Shown here: positions 1-5,385 of the stretch, piece after piece
Position numbering within the stretch: position 1 is the first letter of the stretch
How the letters are laid out: each line of letters starts with the position of its first letter
Notes under the pieces: model-generated
What the model saw: the letters and a program-made list of their open reading frames with translations, nothing else
Databases searched by the model: none
What the model was told of the DNA's origin: nothing
Assembly: GCA_019242385.1 (NCBI GenBank)
Contig: JAFAVO010000213.1
Span: 1-5,385 of the forward strand
Origin: Gammaproteobacteria bacterium
GTDB lineage: Bacteria > Pseudomonadota > Gammaproteobacteria > Steroidobacterales > Steroidobacteraceae
Reading direction: 5' to 3'
Length of the DNA stretch: 5,385 nt
Program-made: the position numbers and the translations under genes

Positions 1-467
1 AGCACCTGCAGCTTCGCCTTCTTGACGGCCGCGGCCCCATCGGCCAGGGCCCGTGAGCGGCCGGTGGTCGATGGCCCGGCGCCGGCCGCCTCCGCCTGGG
101 CGGTCGCGGTGCGCAGCTTGTCCACCGGGCGCGCGGAGGGCTGGATCACCATGGTCTTCTCGAACTCATCCTGCTGCTCGTCGTCCTCGACGAAGCGCAG
201 CTGGTGGTGACCGACGGTGATCACATCGCCGTGCTGCAGGGCATGCTTCTTGATGAGCTTGCCGTTGACGTAGGTGCCGTTGGTGCTGTTCAGATCCTCG
301 AGGAACGAGTCGTTGAGGATATTGATGATCAGCGAGTGATGCCCGCTGACCGCAGCATTATCGATGCGGATGTCGTTATCCGGGAGGCGCCCGATGGTGT
401 AGCGCTCCTTGTTCATGTTGTATTCCGCCATCACCTGGCCATCCAGGCTCAAGACCAACCTAGCCAT
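1..467 (-). CDS. FHA-domain phosphothreonine-binding protein, C-terminus cut by window edge
   Basis: The 155 visible residues begin with a forkhead-associated domain (about residues 1-95), which binds phosphothreonine peptides in partner proteins. Family landmarks are present: G26-R27 after strand 3, N31-D32, an S-x-x-H element (S41, H44), and the N63-G64 turn in NSTNGTYVNG (60-69). The Arg often found after the Ser (SRxH) is Gly42 here. Next comes an acidic stretch (E94-E102), a possible pThr motif KTMVI (T104), then an Ala-rich linker ending in a basic patch at the edge. The ATG at 467 is supported by AAAGG (477-481, minus strand) 9 nt upstream. It follows the phosphatase gene by 22 bp on the same strand, so the two are probably cotranscribed. 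The protein looks cytoplasmic so far; relatives I recall continue into a second FHA-like part, which cannot be checked here. The FHA call is firm; partner and pathway are unknown. Confidence 0.92.
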   Translation of the reverse strand, partial: MARLVLSLDGQVMAEYNMNKERYTIGRLPDNDIRIDNAAVSGHHSLIINILNDSFLEDLNSTNGTYVNGKLIKKHALQHGDVITVGHHQLRFVEDDEQQDEFEKTMVIQPSARPVDKLRTATAQAEAAGAGPSTTGRSRALADGAAAVKKAKLQV

Positions 468-489
468 GTGCGTGTGCCTTTATCGCGTG

Positions 490-1314
490 TCAGCCGAACC
501 AACCCAGGATCTTGTCGAAAATCTTAGTGCGTGCTGGAAACGCATCCAGGATATGCGCCATGACCACGGACACGTTGTCGCGCCCCCCATTGTCATTGGC
601 CAATTGAATCAACTGTTTTGCGACCGTATCCAGATTAGCACTAAAGGTGTTTATGGTTAAATGGATATCTTCATCCTCGACCATATCGGAGAGCCCGTCG
701 GAGCACATCACGAAGACCTCTCCCTTGCTGACGGGGACCTCCTGGATCTCCACGTCGACCTGCGGCTCGACACCGAGCGCGCGCGTCACGTAGTTCTTGT
801 TCGCAGCCCGCTGCGCCTCCTCGGCCGAGTAGAATCCGCGGTCCACCAGCTCCTGGAGCAGCGAGTGGTCCATGGTGACCTGCTCGAACTTGTCGCCGCG
901 CTGGCGGTACAGGCGCGAGTCGCCCACGTGCGCGATGGTGACCTTGTTGTCGAAGAACAGCGCCGCCACCACCGTCGTGCCCATGCCTTCGCACTGGGCC
1001 TGGGTGTGCGCGGTCTGGTAGATGATCTTGTTCGCGCGGTTGATGGCATCGCGCAGAATGATCTTCGGCCGTGAGAGCCCGGAGTCGCTGTCGGCCACCG
1101 ACAGGTCCTCGCGCTCCACGTGCTCGCGCACCAGGTTGACGATCGTCTTCACCGCGATGCCGCTCGCTACCTCACCGGCGTTGTAGCCACCCATGCCGTC
1201 AGCGAGCACGAGCAGGCCAATGTCCGGGTCAACCGCAATCGTGTCCTCATTGTGTTCTCGGACCTTACCGGTATCAGAGAGCCCGACGAAACGCAGCTTG
1301 TTTCGCAGGCTCAT
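490..1314 (-). CDS. PP2C-family Ser/Thr protein phosphatase (Stp1/PrpC/PppA type)
   Basis: A complete 274-residue single-domain PPM/PP2C phosphatase, the usual bacterial length, predicted to be cytoplasmic. It would hydrolyse phosphoserine/phosphothreonine on proteins using a Mn2+/Mg2+ centre. Visible motifs in order: R19-E-H-N-E-D24; the metal-binding ADGMGG with D39-G40; GMGTTVV (110-116); HVGDSR (129-134, D132); a flap region around 149-181 (DHSLLQEL to TRALG); CSDGL with D206; and GGRDN with D246. All metal-ligand aspartates are in place, so it should be active. There is no transmembrane segment. The ATG at 1314 has only a weak Shine-Dalgarno (AGGG, 6 nt upstream). It is first in a unit with the FHA gene and diverges from radA. 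A cognate Hanks-type kinase is expected but absent here. PP2C-FHA pairs occur in type VI secretion regulation and in general Ser/Thr signalling; nothing here shows which applies. Codons in roughly 590-665 are AT-rich compared with the rest. Confidence 0.95.
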   Translation of the reverse strand: MSLRNKLRFVGLSDTGKVREHNEDTIAVDPDIGLLVLADGMGGYNAGEVASGIAVKTIVNLVREHVEREDLSVADSDSGLSRPKIILRDAINRANKIIYQTAHTQAQCEGMGTTVVAALFFDNKVTIAHVGDSRLYRQRGDKFEQVTMDHSLLQELVDRGFYSAEEAQRAANKNYVTRALGVEPQVDVEIQEVPVSKGEVFVMCSDGLSDMVEDEDIHLTINTFSANLDTVAKQLIQLANDNGGRDNVSVVMAHILDAFPARTKIFDKILGWFG

Positions 1315-1343
1315 GCTGGGCCCTGCACCGCCTGTGGCCTAAA

Positions 1344-1365
1344 AACTGTGATACGCGTCACTTTC
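1344..1365. promoter_or_regulatory. CRP/Vfr/Clp-type operator candidate
   Basis: The core reads TGTGA-N6-TCACT (1347-1362). It keeps both half-site cores (TGTGA and TCAC) of the CRP-family consensus TGTGA-N6-TCACA with the correct 6-bp spacer; only the last base of the right half differs. Flanks are partly A/T-rich (AAAAAC before, TTT after), as is usual for such sites. Its centre lies about 40 bp upstream of the phosphatase ATG and about 140 bp upstream of radA, so the phosphatase-FHA unit is the more likely target. Without a mapped promoter or a known CRP homologue this stays a motif match. Confidence 0.4.
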
Positions 1366-1430
1366 CCGTCCCCGATCGAGCCGTCCTAAGCTAGCATCGC
1401 GGCCGAGCGGTCCGAATGGTCTTGTTCACA

Positions 1431-1442
1431 AAAGGCGCCTTT
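1431..1442. repeat. Perfect 12-bp palindrome upstream of radA
   Basis: AAAGGCGCCTTT is identical to its reverse complement. It ends 52 bp before the radA ATG, a place where a dimeric regulator could act. It has no loop, so an RNA hairpin would be poor and a protein-binding site is the likelier reading. It does not resemble a LexA box. No regulator can be named. Confidence 0.35.
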
Positions 1443-1494
1443 CGGGTCCGCGGCCCCCGCGAATCCTAGCTGAAAGTCGAGTGAAGGCGCATCG

Positions 1495-2844
1495 ATGGCG
1501 CGCGCAAGTCCCACCTTCGTGTGCGGCTCCTGCGGAGGCGAGAGCCTCAAGTGGCAGGGCCAGTGTCCGCTGTGCGGTGCGTGGAATTCCCTCGAGCAGC
1601 GCAGCGCCGCGAGTCCGCGTGCCGCGAGCGCGGCGCGCGCCGTCGCGCTCAGCGCCGGGATCAGCGCCGAGGCCACGCAGCGCATCGCCAGCGGCGCGCA
1701 GGAGCTCGACCGGGTGCTCGGAGGGGGCATCGTGCCCGGGTCCGTGATCCTGCTCGGCGGCGATCCTGGCATCGGCAAATCGACTCTGCTGCTGCAGGTC
1801 GCGGCGAGCGTTGCCGGCACGCAGCCCGTGCTCTATGCGAGCGGGGAGGAGTCCGTGGCGCAGGTGAGCCTGCGCGCGCAGCGGCTCGCCCTCGGCGCGG
1901 CGGCCGTCGGCGTGCTGGCCGAGACCGATCTCGCGGCCATCCTGGCGCTCGCGGCCGAGCGGCGCGCGGCGCTGTTGGTGATCGACTCCATCCAGACCGT
2001 GCAGTCCGCGACCGCCGGCACCGCCGCAGGCGCGGTATCGCAGCTGCGCGAGTGCACCGCGGAGCTCGTGCGCTTCGCCAAATCGAGCGGCACGGCCGTC
2101 ATCATCGTCGGACACGTCACCAAGGAGGGCACGATCGCAGGGCCGCGCCTGCTCGAGCACCTGGTGGACACGGTGTTGTATTTTGAGCACGAGGCCGGCA
2201 GCCGCTACCGTATCGTGCGCGCCACCAAGAACCGCTTCGGTGCGGTAAACGAGCTCGGATTCTTCGCCATGACCGCAGGCGGCCTGCGCGAGGTGCGCAA
2301 TCCGGCCGCCATCTTCCTGGCACGCCCGAGCGAGCCGGCGGCGGGCAGCATCGTCACCGTGTCGCGCGAGGGCGGCCGGCCGCTGCTCATCGAGCTGCAG
2401 GCCCTGGTCGATCGCATGCGCTTTGGCGCGCCGCGGCGCATCGCCCAGGGGCTCGATGCCAATCGCCTCGCCATGCTGCTCGCCGCCGCGAGCCGACATG
2501 CGCAGCTGTCCCTGCAGGAGCACGATGTCTTCGTGAACGTCGTAGGCGGCATCGAGATCGCCGAGACCTCATCCGACCTGCCGGTGCTGATCGCGCTCGC
2601 CTCGAGCCTGCGCGGGCAGCCGCTGCCGGCCCAGCTCGTCTCTTTCGGCGAGATCGGGCTCACGGGCGAGGTGCGCCCCGTGCCCTATGGCGATGAGCGG
2701 CTGCGCGAGGCGCACGCTCAGGGCTTTCGCCTCGCCATCGTGCCGCACGGCAATGCTCCGCGCAGCGCGCCGGCAGGGATGCGGGTGATCGGGGCGACCC
2801 GCATCGCCGAAGCGCTGGAGGCGGCGCTCGCGCGCGGCGCCTAG
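1495..2844 (+). CDS. radA: DNA repair/recombination ATPase RadA (Sms)
   Basis: A 449-residue RadA, close to the usual 450-460. RadA is a cytoplasmic hexameric RecA-like ATPase that works with RecA in homologous recombination, driving branch migration and processing of strand-exchange intermediates. Domains in order: an N-terminal C4 zinc finger (C10, C13, C24, C27) with the typical WQGQCPLC stretch; a RecA-like core with Walker A GDPGIGKST (89-97, K95, S96) and Walker B LLVID (160-164); the RadA signature KNRFG (245-249); then a Lon-protease-like C-terminal domain (about 275-449) with VNVVGG (347-352) and FGEIGLTGEVRPV (384-396). The Lon-like domain in this family is structural, not proteolytic, and no Lon-type catalytic Ser context is seen. 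The ATG is supported by GAAGG (1483-1487) 7 nt upstream. The gene appears monocistronic, divergent from the phosphatase and convergent with corB. Nothing is truncated and all key residues are present. Confidence 0.98.
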   Translation: MARASPTFVCGSCGGESLKWQGQCPLCGAWNSLEQRSAASPRAASAARAVALSAGISAEATQRIASGAQELDRVLGGGIVPGSVILLGGDPGIGKSTLLLQVAASVAGTQPVLYASGEESVAQVSLRAQRLALGAAAVGVLAETDLAAILALAAERRAALLVIDSIQTVQSATAGTAAGAVSQLRECTAELVRFAKSSGTAVIIVGHVTKEGTIAGPRLLEHLVDTVLYFEHEAGSRYRIVRATKNRFGAVNELGFFAMTAGGLREVRNPAAIFLARPSEPAAGSIVTVSREGGRPLLIELQALVDRMRFGAPRRIAQGLDANRLAMLLAAASRHAQLSLQEHDVFVNVVGGIEIAETSSDLPVLIALASSLRGQPLPAQLVSFGEIGLTGEVRPVPYGDERLREAHAQGFRLAIVPHGNAPRSAPAGMRVIGATRIAEALEAALARGA

Positions 2845-2845
2845 C

Positions 2846-2870
2846 GGCGGGTCGCCTCAGGCGGCCTGTC
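2846..2870 (+). terminator. GC-rich hairpin at the radA/corB convergent junction
   Basis: Read as plus-strand RNA, 2846-2856 can pair with 2860-2870 to give an 11-bp stem (three G-U wobbles) with loop UCA (2857-2859). The inner 7 bp (GGUCGCC/GGCGGCC) has one wobble. It starts one base after the radA stop. In minus-strand RNA the three wobbles become C-A mismatches, so the fold favours the radA transcript. No U-tract follows, so it may protect the 3' end or assist Rho-dependent termination rather than act as a classical intrinsic terminator. The right arm lies within the last codons of corB. Confidence 0.4.
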
Positions 2871-4140
2871 CGAGCGGCGGCGCGCGCACCCTGACGGTGC
2901 GAATGGCGTTGTCCCCGAGCTGCAGCACCTCGAACTCGTAGTTGCCGACCCGCACCATGGTGCCCTTGTCGGGAATGGTCTCGAGGTGCTCGAGCAGGAG
3001 GCCGTTCACGGTCTTCGGTCCCCCGATCGGCAGCTGCCAGCCGAGCGCCCGGTTGAGCGCACGGATGGTGGCGCTGGCATTCACGATGAACACCCCCGGC
3101 TGCTCGGGATGCACGTCCTTGTGGGTGATGGTCGCGGGATCCGTGGTGAACTCGCCGACGATCTCCTCGAGGATGTCTTCCAGCGTGACCAGCCCCTCGA
3201 TGTCGCCGTACTCGTTCACCACGAAGGCGAAGCGTCGCCGGTTGCGCTGGAAGAAGCCAAGCTGCACCGAGAGCGCGGTGGCTTCGGGTACGAAGTACGG
3301 CTCGCGGCTCTGCGCGATCTCGATCAGGCGCTCACGCGTCAGCTCCCCGCGCACCAGCTCATTGGCAATGCGCTTCATGTGCAGCAGGCCGATGAGGTTG
3401 TCGAGCTCTCCGTCGTACACCGGGAGCCTGGTGTGCGGGGTCTGCCGCAGCTTATCGAGGATGTCCTCCCAGCTCTCGTTCACATCGATGCCCGCGATCT
3501 CCTGGCGCGGGATCATGATGTCATTCACCGTGATGCGCCCCAGATCGAGGATCGAGAGCAGCATCTGCCGGTGACGCGCGGGAATCACCGGGGCGGCCTC
3601 GCTCACCACCGTGCGCAGCTCCTCGGCGCTCAGCGCCTGGGTGCTCGCGAGCGGCGCACGCCCGGAGCGCAGGAACCACAGGAGCCCTCGCGCGAGCGTA
3701 TTGGTGAGCCAGAGCGCAGGGCGCGTGACCAGCACCAGCACGCGGTAGACCCGCGCGGCATGCAGCGCCACCCCCTCGGGGTTGGAGGCGGCGTAGATCT
3801 TCGGCGCGAGCTCGCAGAACACGATGACGACGATCGTGAGCAGCGCGACAGTGAATGGCACCGCGTAGCGATATCCCGAGCGCTGGGCGAGGATGGTGGC
3901 GATCGCGGAGGCGAAGGTGCTGGCGGCGGCGAGGATCACCAGGTTGGCGCCGAGCCAGTCATCGGGCTTCGCCAGCAGCCGCTCGAGGGTCAGGGCGGTT
4001 CCCGAGCCCCCCTGGGCACGATGTCGGATGCGGTAGCGGTTGACCGAGAGCATGGCCACCTCGGTGCCCGAGGAGAAGGCCACCACGAGGAGCAGCACGA
4101 GCAGCGCGAGCAGCAGCGCAGGTGTCTCAGTGAGGTTCAA
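2857..4140 (-). CDS. corB: CNNM/CBS/CorC-domain inner-membrane protein, CorB/YfjD type (HlyC/CorC family)
   Basis: A 427-residue membrane protein whose family is linked to Mg2+ transport or homeostasis. TM1 is about residues 8-24 and ends in SSGTE (23-27), the family's SGxE element, followed by NRYRIRH (34-40). TM2 is about 62-85, TM3 about 93-118 with FCELAPK (E110, P113, K114), and there is a further hydrophobic stretch at about 131-157. Then come a CBS pair (about 199-335) with DIMIPRQEI (207-215) and NEYGDIEGLVTLEDILEEI (309-327), and a C-terminal CorC/HlyC domain (about 345-420). Collinear with E. coli YfjD as I remember it, without gaps through TM2. The TM2 GNN element of the family is replaced (I69-L70-A71), so transport should not be assumed. 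The TTG start at 4140 is chosen because TGAGGA lies 8 nt upstream, an in-frame TAG closes the frame further upstream, and the first in-frame ATG (M30) would remove TM1. It diverges from ffh. Confidence 0.93.
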   Translation of the reverse strand: MNLTETPALLLALLVLLLVVAFSSGTEVAMLSVNRYRIRHRAQGGSGTALTLERLLAKPDDWLGANLVILAAASTFASAIATILAQRSGYRYAVPFTVALLTIVVIVFCELAPKIYAASNPEGVALHAARVYRVLVLVTRPALWLTNTLARGLLWFLRSGRAPLASTQALSAEELRTVVSEAAPVIPARHRQMLLSILDLGRITVNDIMIPRQEIAGIDVNESWEDILDKLRQTPHTRLPVYDGELDNLIGLLHMKRIANELVRGELTRERLIEIAQSREPYFVPEATALSVQLGFFQRNRRRFAFVVNEYGDIEGLVTLEDILEEIVGEFTTDPATITHKDVHPEQPGVFIVNASATIRALNRALGWQLPIGGPKTVNGLLLEHLETIPDKGTMVRVGNYEFEVLQLGDNAIRTVRVRAPPLGQAA

Positions 4141-4148
4141 GGCGGCAT

Positions 4149-4154
4149 TCCTCA
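4149..4154 (-). promoter_or_regulatory. Shine-Dalgarno deciding the TTG start of corB
   Basis: The minus strand reads TGAGGA here, 8 nt before the TTG at 4138-4140. An ATG lies within that spacer (4146-4148), but its frame hits TGA after three codons, and that TGA overlaps the TTG. This supports TTG as the true start, perhaps with lowered initiation. Confidence 0.7.
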
Positions 4155-4196
4155 GGACCTGATCTGCCTAAGCATAGAAGATCGAACGCCGCACCC

Positions 4197-4202
4197 TATA
4201 AT
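4197..4202 (+). promoter_or_regulatory. Probable ffh promoter -10 element
   Basis: A perfect TATAAT sits 32 bp upstream of the ffh ATG in an otherwise GC-rich window, so a sigma-70-type promoter for ffh is likely. The -35 is weak: the best candidate at 16-bp spacing is TAGAAG (4175-4180, 3 of 6 consensus bases). The transcript would have a short leader of about 25 nt. This 94-bp gap must also hold the corB promoter, for which I see no clear element. Confidence 0.55.
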
Positions 4203-4234
4203 CGCCCGCTGCTCACACGGATTGACCGCTTGCC

Positions 4235-5385
4235 ATGTTCGAGAACCTGACGGAACGGCTGTCGCGCACCATCGAGAACCTCCGGGGGCGTGGCCGCATC
4301 ACCGAGGAGAACGTCGCCGAGACGCTGCGCGAGACGCGCGTCGCCCTGCTCGAGGCGGACGTGGCGCTCCCGGTGGTCAAGTCCTTTATCGAGTCGGTCA
4401 AGGCCGAGGCGCTCGGCGCGGAGGTGCTCTCGAGCCTCACCCCCGGGCAGGCCTTCATCGGCATCCTGTACCGCCAGCTGGTGCAGCTCATCGGCGGGGG
4501 CGAGCGCGGCTTCACGCTGCGCGCGCAGCCCCCGATCGTGGTGCTGCTCGCGGGTCTCCAGGGCGCCGGCAAGACGACGACCGCCGCCAAGCTCGCCCGG
4601 CGGCTCATCGAGCGCGACAGAAAGCGCGTGCTGCTCGCGAGCACCGATGTACGCCGTCCGGCCGCGATGCTGCAGCTCGAGCGGCTCGCCGGCCAGGTGC
4701 AGGCCGAGTATTTCGCCGCACCGCCCGGTGCCGCACCGGCGCAGATCGCCCGTCTCGCGCTCGAGCGGGCACGCAGCGGCGTCTTCGACGTGCTCATCAT
4801 CGATACCGCGGGCCGGCTGCACGTCGATGAGGAGCTCATGGCGGAGGTGCGGGAGATCGATGCGGCCGTCGGCGCGTCCGAGCGACTCTTCATCGTCGAC
4901 GCCATGGCCGGTCAGGACGCGGTGAACGCCGCGCGTGCATTCGCGGCGGCGCTCGAACTGACGGGCATCATCCTCACCAAGGCGGACGGGGATGCGCGCG
5001 GCGGTGCGGCGCTCTCGGTGCGGCAGATCACCGGCAAGCCGATCGTATTCCTCGGCGTGGGCGAGAAAACCGAGGCGCTGGAGTCCTTCGATCCCGAACG
5101 GATGGCCTCGCGCATCCTCGGCATGGGCGATGTCGTGAGCCTGGTCGAGCAGGTGCATGCCAAGGTCGACCACGCCGAGGCGCAGCGCATCGCGCACAAG
5201 GTCGTCAAGGGGAAGGGCTTCGACATGACTGACCTCAAGAGTCAGCTCGAGCAGCTGCAGAAGATGGGCGGTGTCGGTGCGTTCCTGGACAAGCTCCCGG
5301 GGACGATGACCAAGAAGGGGTCGGTCTCTCCCGACCAGGGGGATCGGGAGCTGCGCCGGCAGATTGCCATTATCAACTCGATGAC
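4235..5385 (+). CDS. ffh: Signal recognition particle protein Ffh (SRP54), 3' end cut by window edge
   Basis: 383 codons are present; about 70 C-terminal residues should lie beyond the edge, going by the roughly 450-residue family. Ffh is a GTPase that binds 4.5S RNA and signal sequences of nascent inner-membrane proteins and docks with FtsY. N domain: about residues 1-85, with the typical ALLEADVALPVV stretch. G domain: G1 GLQGAGKTT (107-115, K113), DVRRPAA (138-144), DTAGR (190-194), TKADGDARGG (248-257) and ITGKPIVFLGVGEKTEALESF. The M domain starts near 330, with KMGGVGAFLDKLPG, and the window ends in INSMT, just before the RNA-binding helices. Two local variants: Arg140 where E. coli has Tyr, and Ala250 where Val or Leu is usual in TKxD. 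All GTPase residues are intact. The ATG at 4235 gives the classic MFENLTERLS N-terminus; its Shine-Dalgarno is weak (CGGA, about 12 nt upstream). The frame stays open to the last base. Confidence 0.97.
   Translation, partial: MFENLTERLSRTIENLRGRGRITEENVAETLRETRVALLEADVALPVVKSFIESVKAEALGAEVLSSLTPGQAFIGILYRQLVQLIGGGERGFTLRAQPPIVVLLAGLQGAGKTTTAAKLARRLIERDRKRVLLASTDVRRPAAMLQLERLAGQVQAEYFAAPPGAAPAQIARLALERARSGVFDVLIIDTAGRLHVDEELMAEVREIDAAVGASERLFIVDAMAGQDAVNAARAFAAALELTGIILTKADGDARGGAALSVRQITGKPIVFLGVGEKTEALESFDPERMASRILGMGDVVSLVEQVHAKVDHAEAQRIAHKVVKGKGFDMTDLKSQLEQLQKMGGVGAFLDKLPGTMTKKGSVSPDQGDRELRRQIAIINSM

Larger units (their letters stand above)
1315..1494. promoter_or_regulatory. Divergent intergenic region between the phosphatase gene and radA
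   Basis: This 180-bp gap must carry the promoters of the phosphatase-FHA unit (leftward) and of radA (rightward). I could not find a convincing -35/-10 pair in either direction. It contains a CRP-type palindrome nearer the phosphatase and a perfect 12-bp palindrome nearer radA, both listed separately. The stretch from 1443 to 1462 is very GC-rich. The radA Shine-Dalgarno GAAGG (1483-1487) closes the region. Confidence 0.7.

Noticed and set aside
204..1074. Plus-strand frames of 83-137 codons across the FHA and phosphatase genes
   Set aside because: They lie opposite conserved motifs on the minus strand and show no recognisable domain.
1443..1463. GC-rich imperfect inverted repeat (TTCGGG/CCGCGG/CGCGAA) before radA, considered as an attenuator
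   Set aside because: Pairing is broken by mismatches, there is no U-tract, and such structures are frequent by chance at this base composition.
1315..1494. LexA box upstream of the repair gene radA
   Set aside because: No CTG-N10-CAG with a plausible AT-rich core was seen; the palindromes present have other sequences.
1426..2523. 365-codon antisense frame across radA
   Set aside because: Shadow of the radA reading frame: Arg/Ala/Gly/His-rich, no motif, no Shine-Dalgarno case.
4222..4227. TTGACC just before ffh as a -35 element
   Set aside because: A matching -10 would fall inside the ffh coding sequence, downstream of its start codon.
2986..4830. 614-codon open frame on the plus strand antisense to corB and running into ffh
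   Set aside because: It covers two strongly supported genes in other frames, has low-complexity Arg/Ala/Glu-rich composition with no domain, and is expected in GC-rich DNA where stop codons are rare.
4196..5197. 333-codon antisense frame across ffh
   Set aside because: Mirror of Ffh coding bias; the Ffh frame shows all GTPase motifs.

Overview
The window is a compact, GC-rich piece of bacterial chromosome. It is consistent with a high-GC gammaproteobacterium: the CorB/YfjD and Ffh proteins read like GC-rich versions of their enterobacterial counterparts, and corB and ffh lie next to each other and diverge. Genus cannot be decided from these bases. I see no tRNA, rRNA, CRISPR array, insertion sequence or phage gene. 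Almost all the sequence is accounted for by five genes, two of them cut by the window edges.

Left part (1-1314, minus strand): a two-gene signalling unit. A complete PP2C-type Ser/Thr protein phosphatase is followed 22 bp downstream by an FHA-domain protein that runs off the left edge. One would be expected to remove Thr phosphates and the other to bind them. No kinase is visible; it must lie further left or elsewhere. The last third of the phosphatase gene has an AT-rich patch unlike its surroundings.

Middle (1315-2844): a 180-bp divergent intergenic region separates the phosphatase from radA (plus strand). It holds a CRP-type palindrome and, nearer radA, a perfect 12-bp palindrome. radA encodes a complete RadA/Sms recombination ATPase with zinc finger, RecA-like core and Lon-like C-terminal domain. 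It ends 12 bp from the stop of the convergent next gene, and a GC-rich hairpin spans the junction.

Right part (2857-5385): corB/yfjD (minus strand) encodes a CNNM-CBS-CorC membrane protein of the Mg2+-transporter/HlyC-CorC family. It starts at a TTG codon supported by a good Shine-Dalgarno sequence. Ninety-four bp away, ffh starts on the plus strand behind a perfect TATAAT. It encodes the protein component of the signal recognition particle and is cut at the right edge inside the M domain.

The genes are housekeeping or broadly conserved families, and I found no convincing undescribed multi-gene system. The points most worth a second look are the missing GNN element in the CorB-like protein, the CRP-like box between the phosphatase and radA, the palindrome before radA, the AT-rich patch in the phosphatase gene, and a possible phosphothreonine switch just after the FHA domain.
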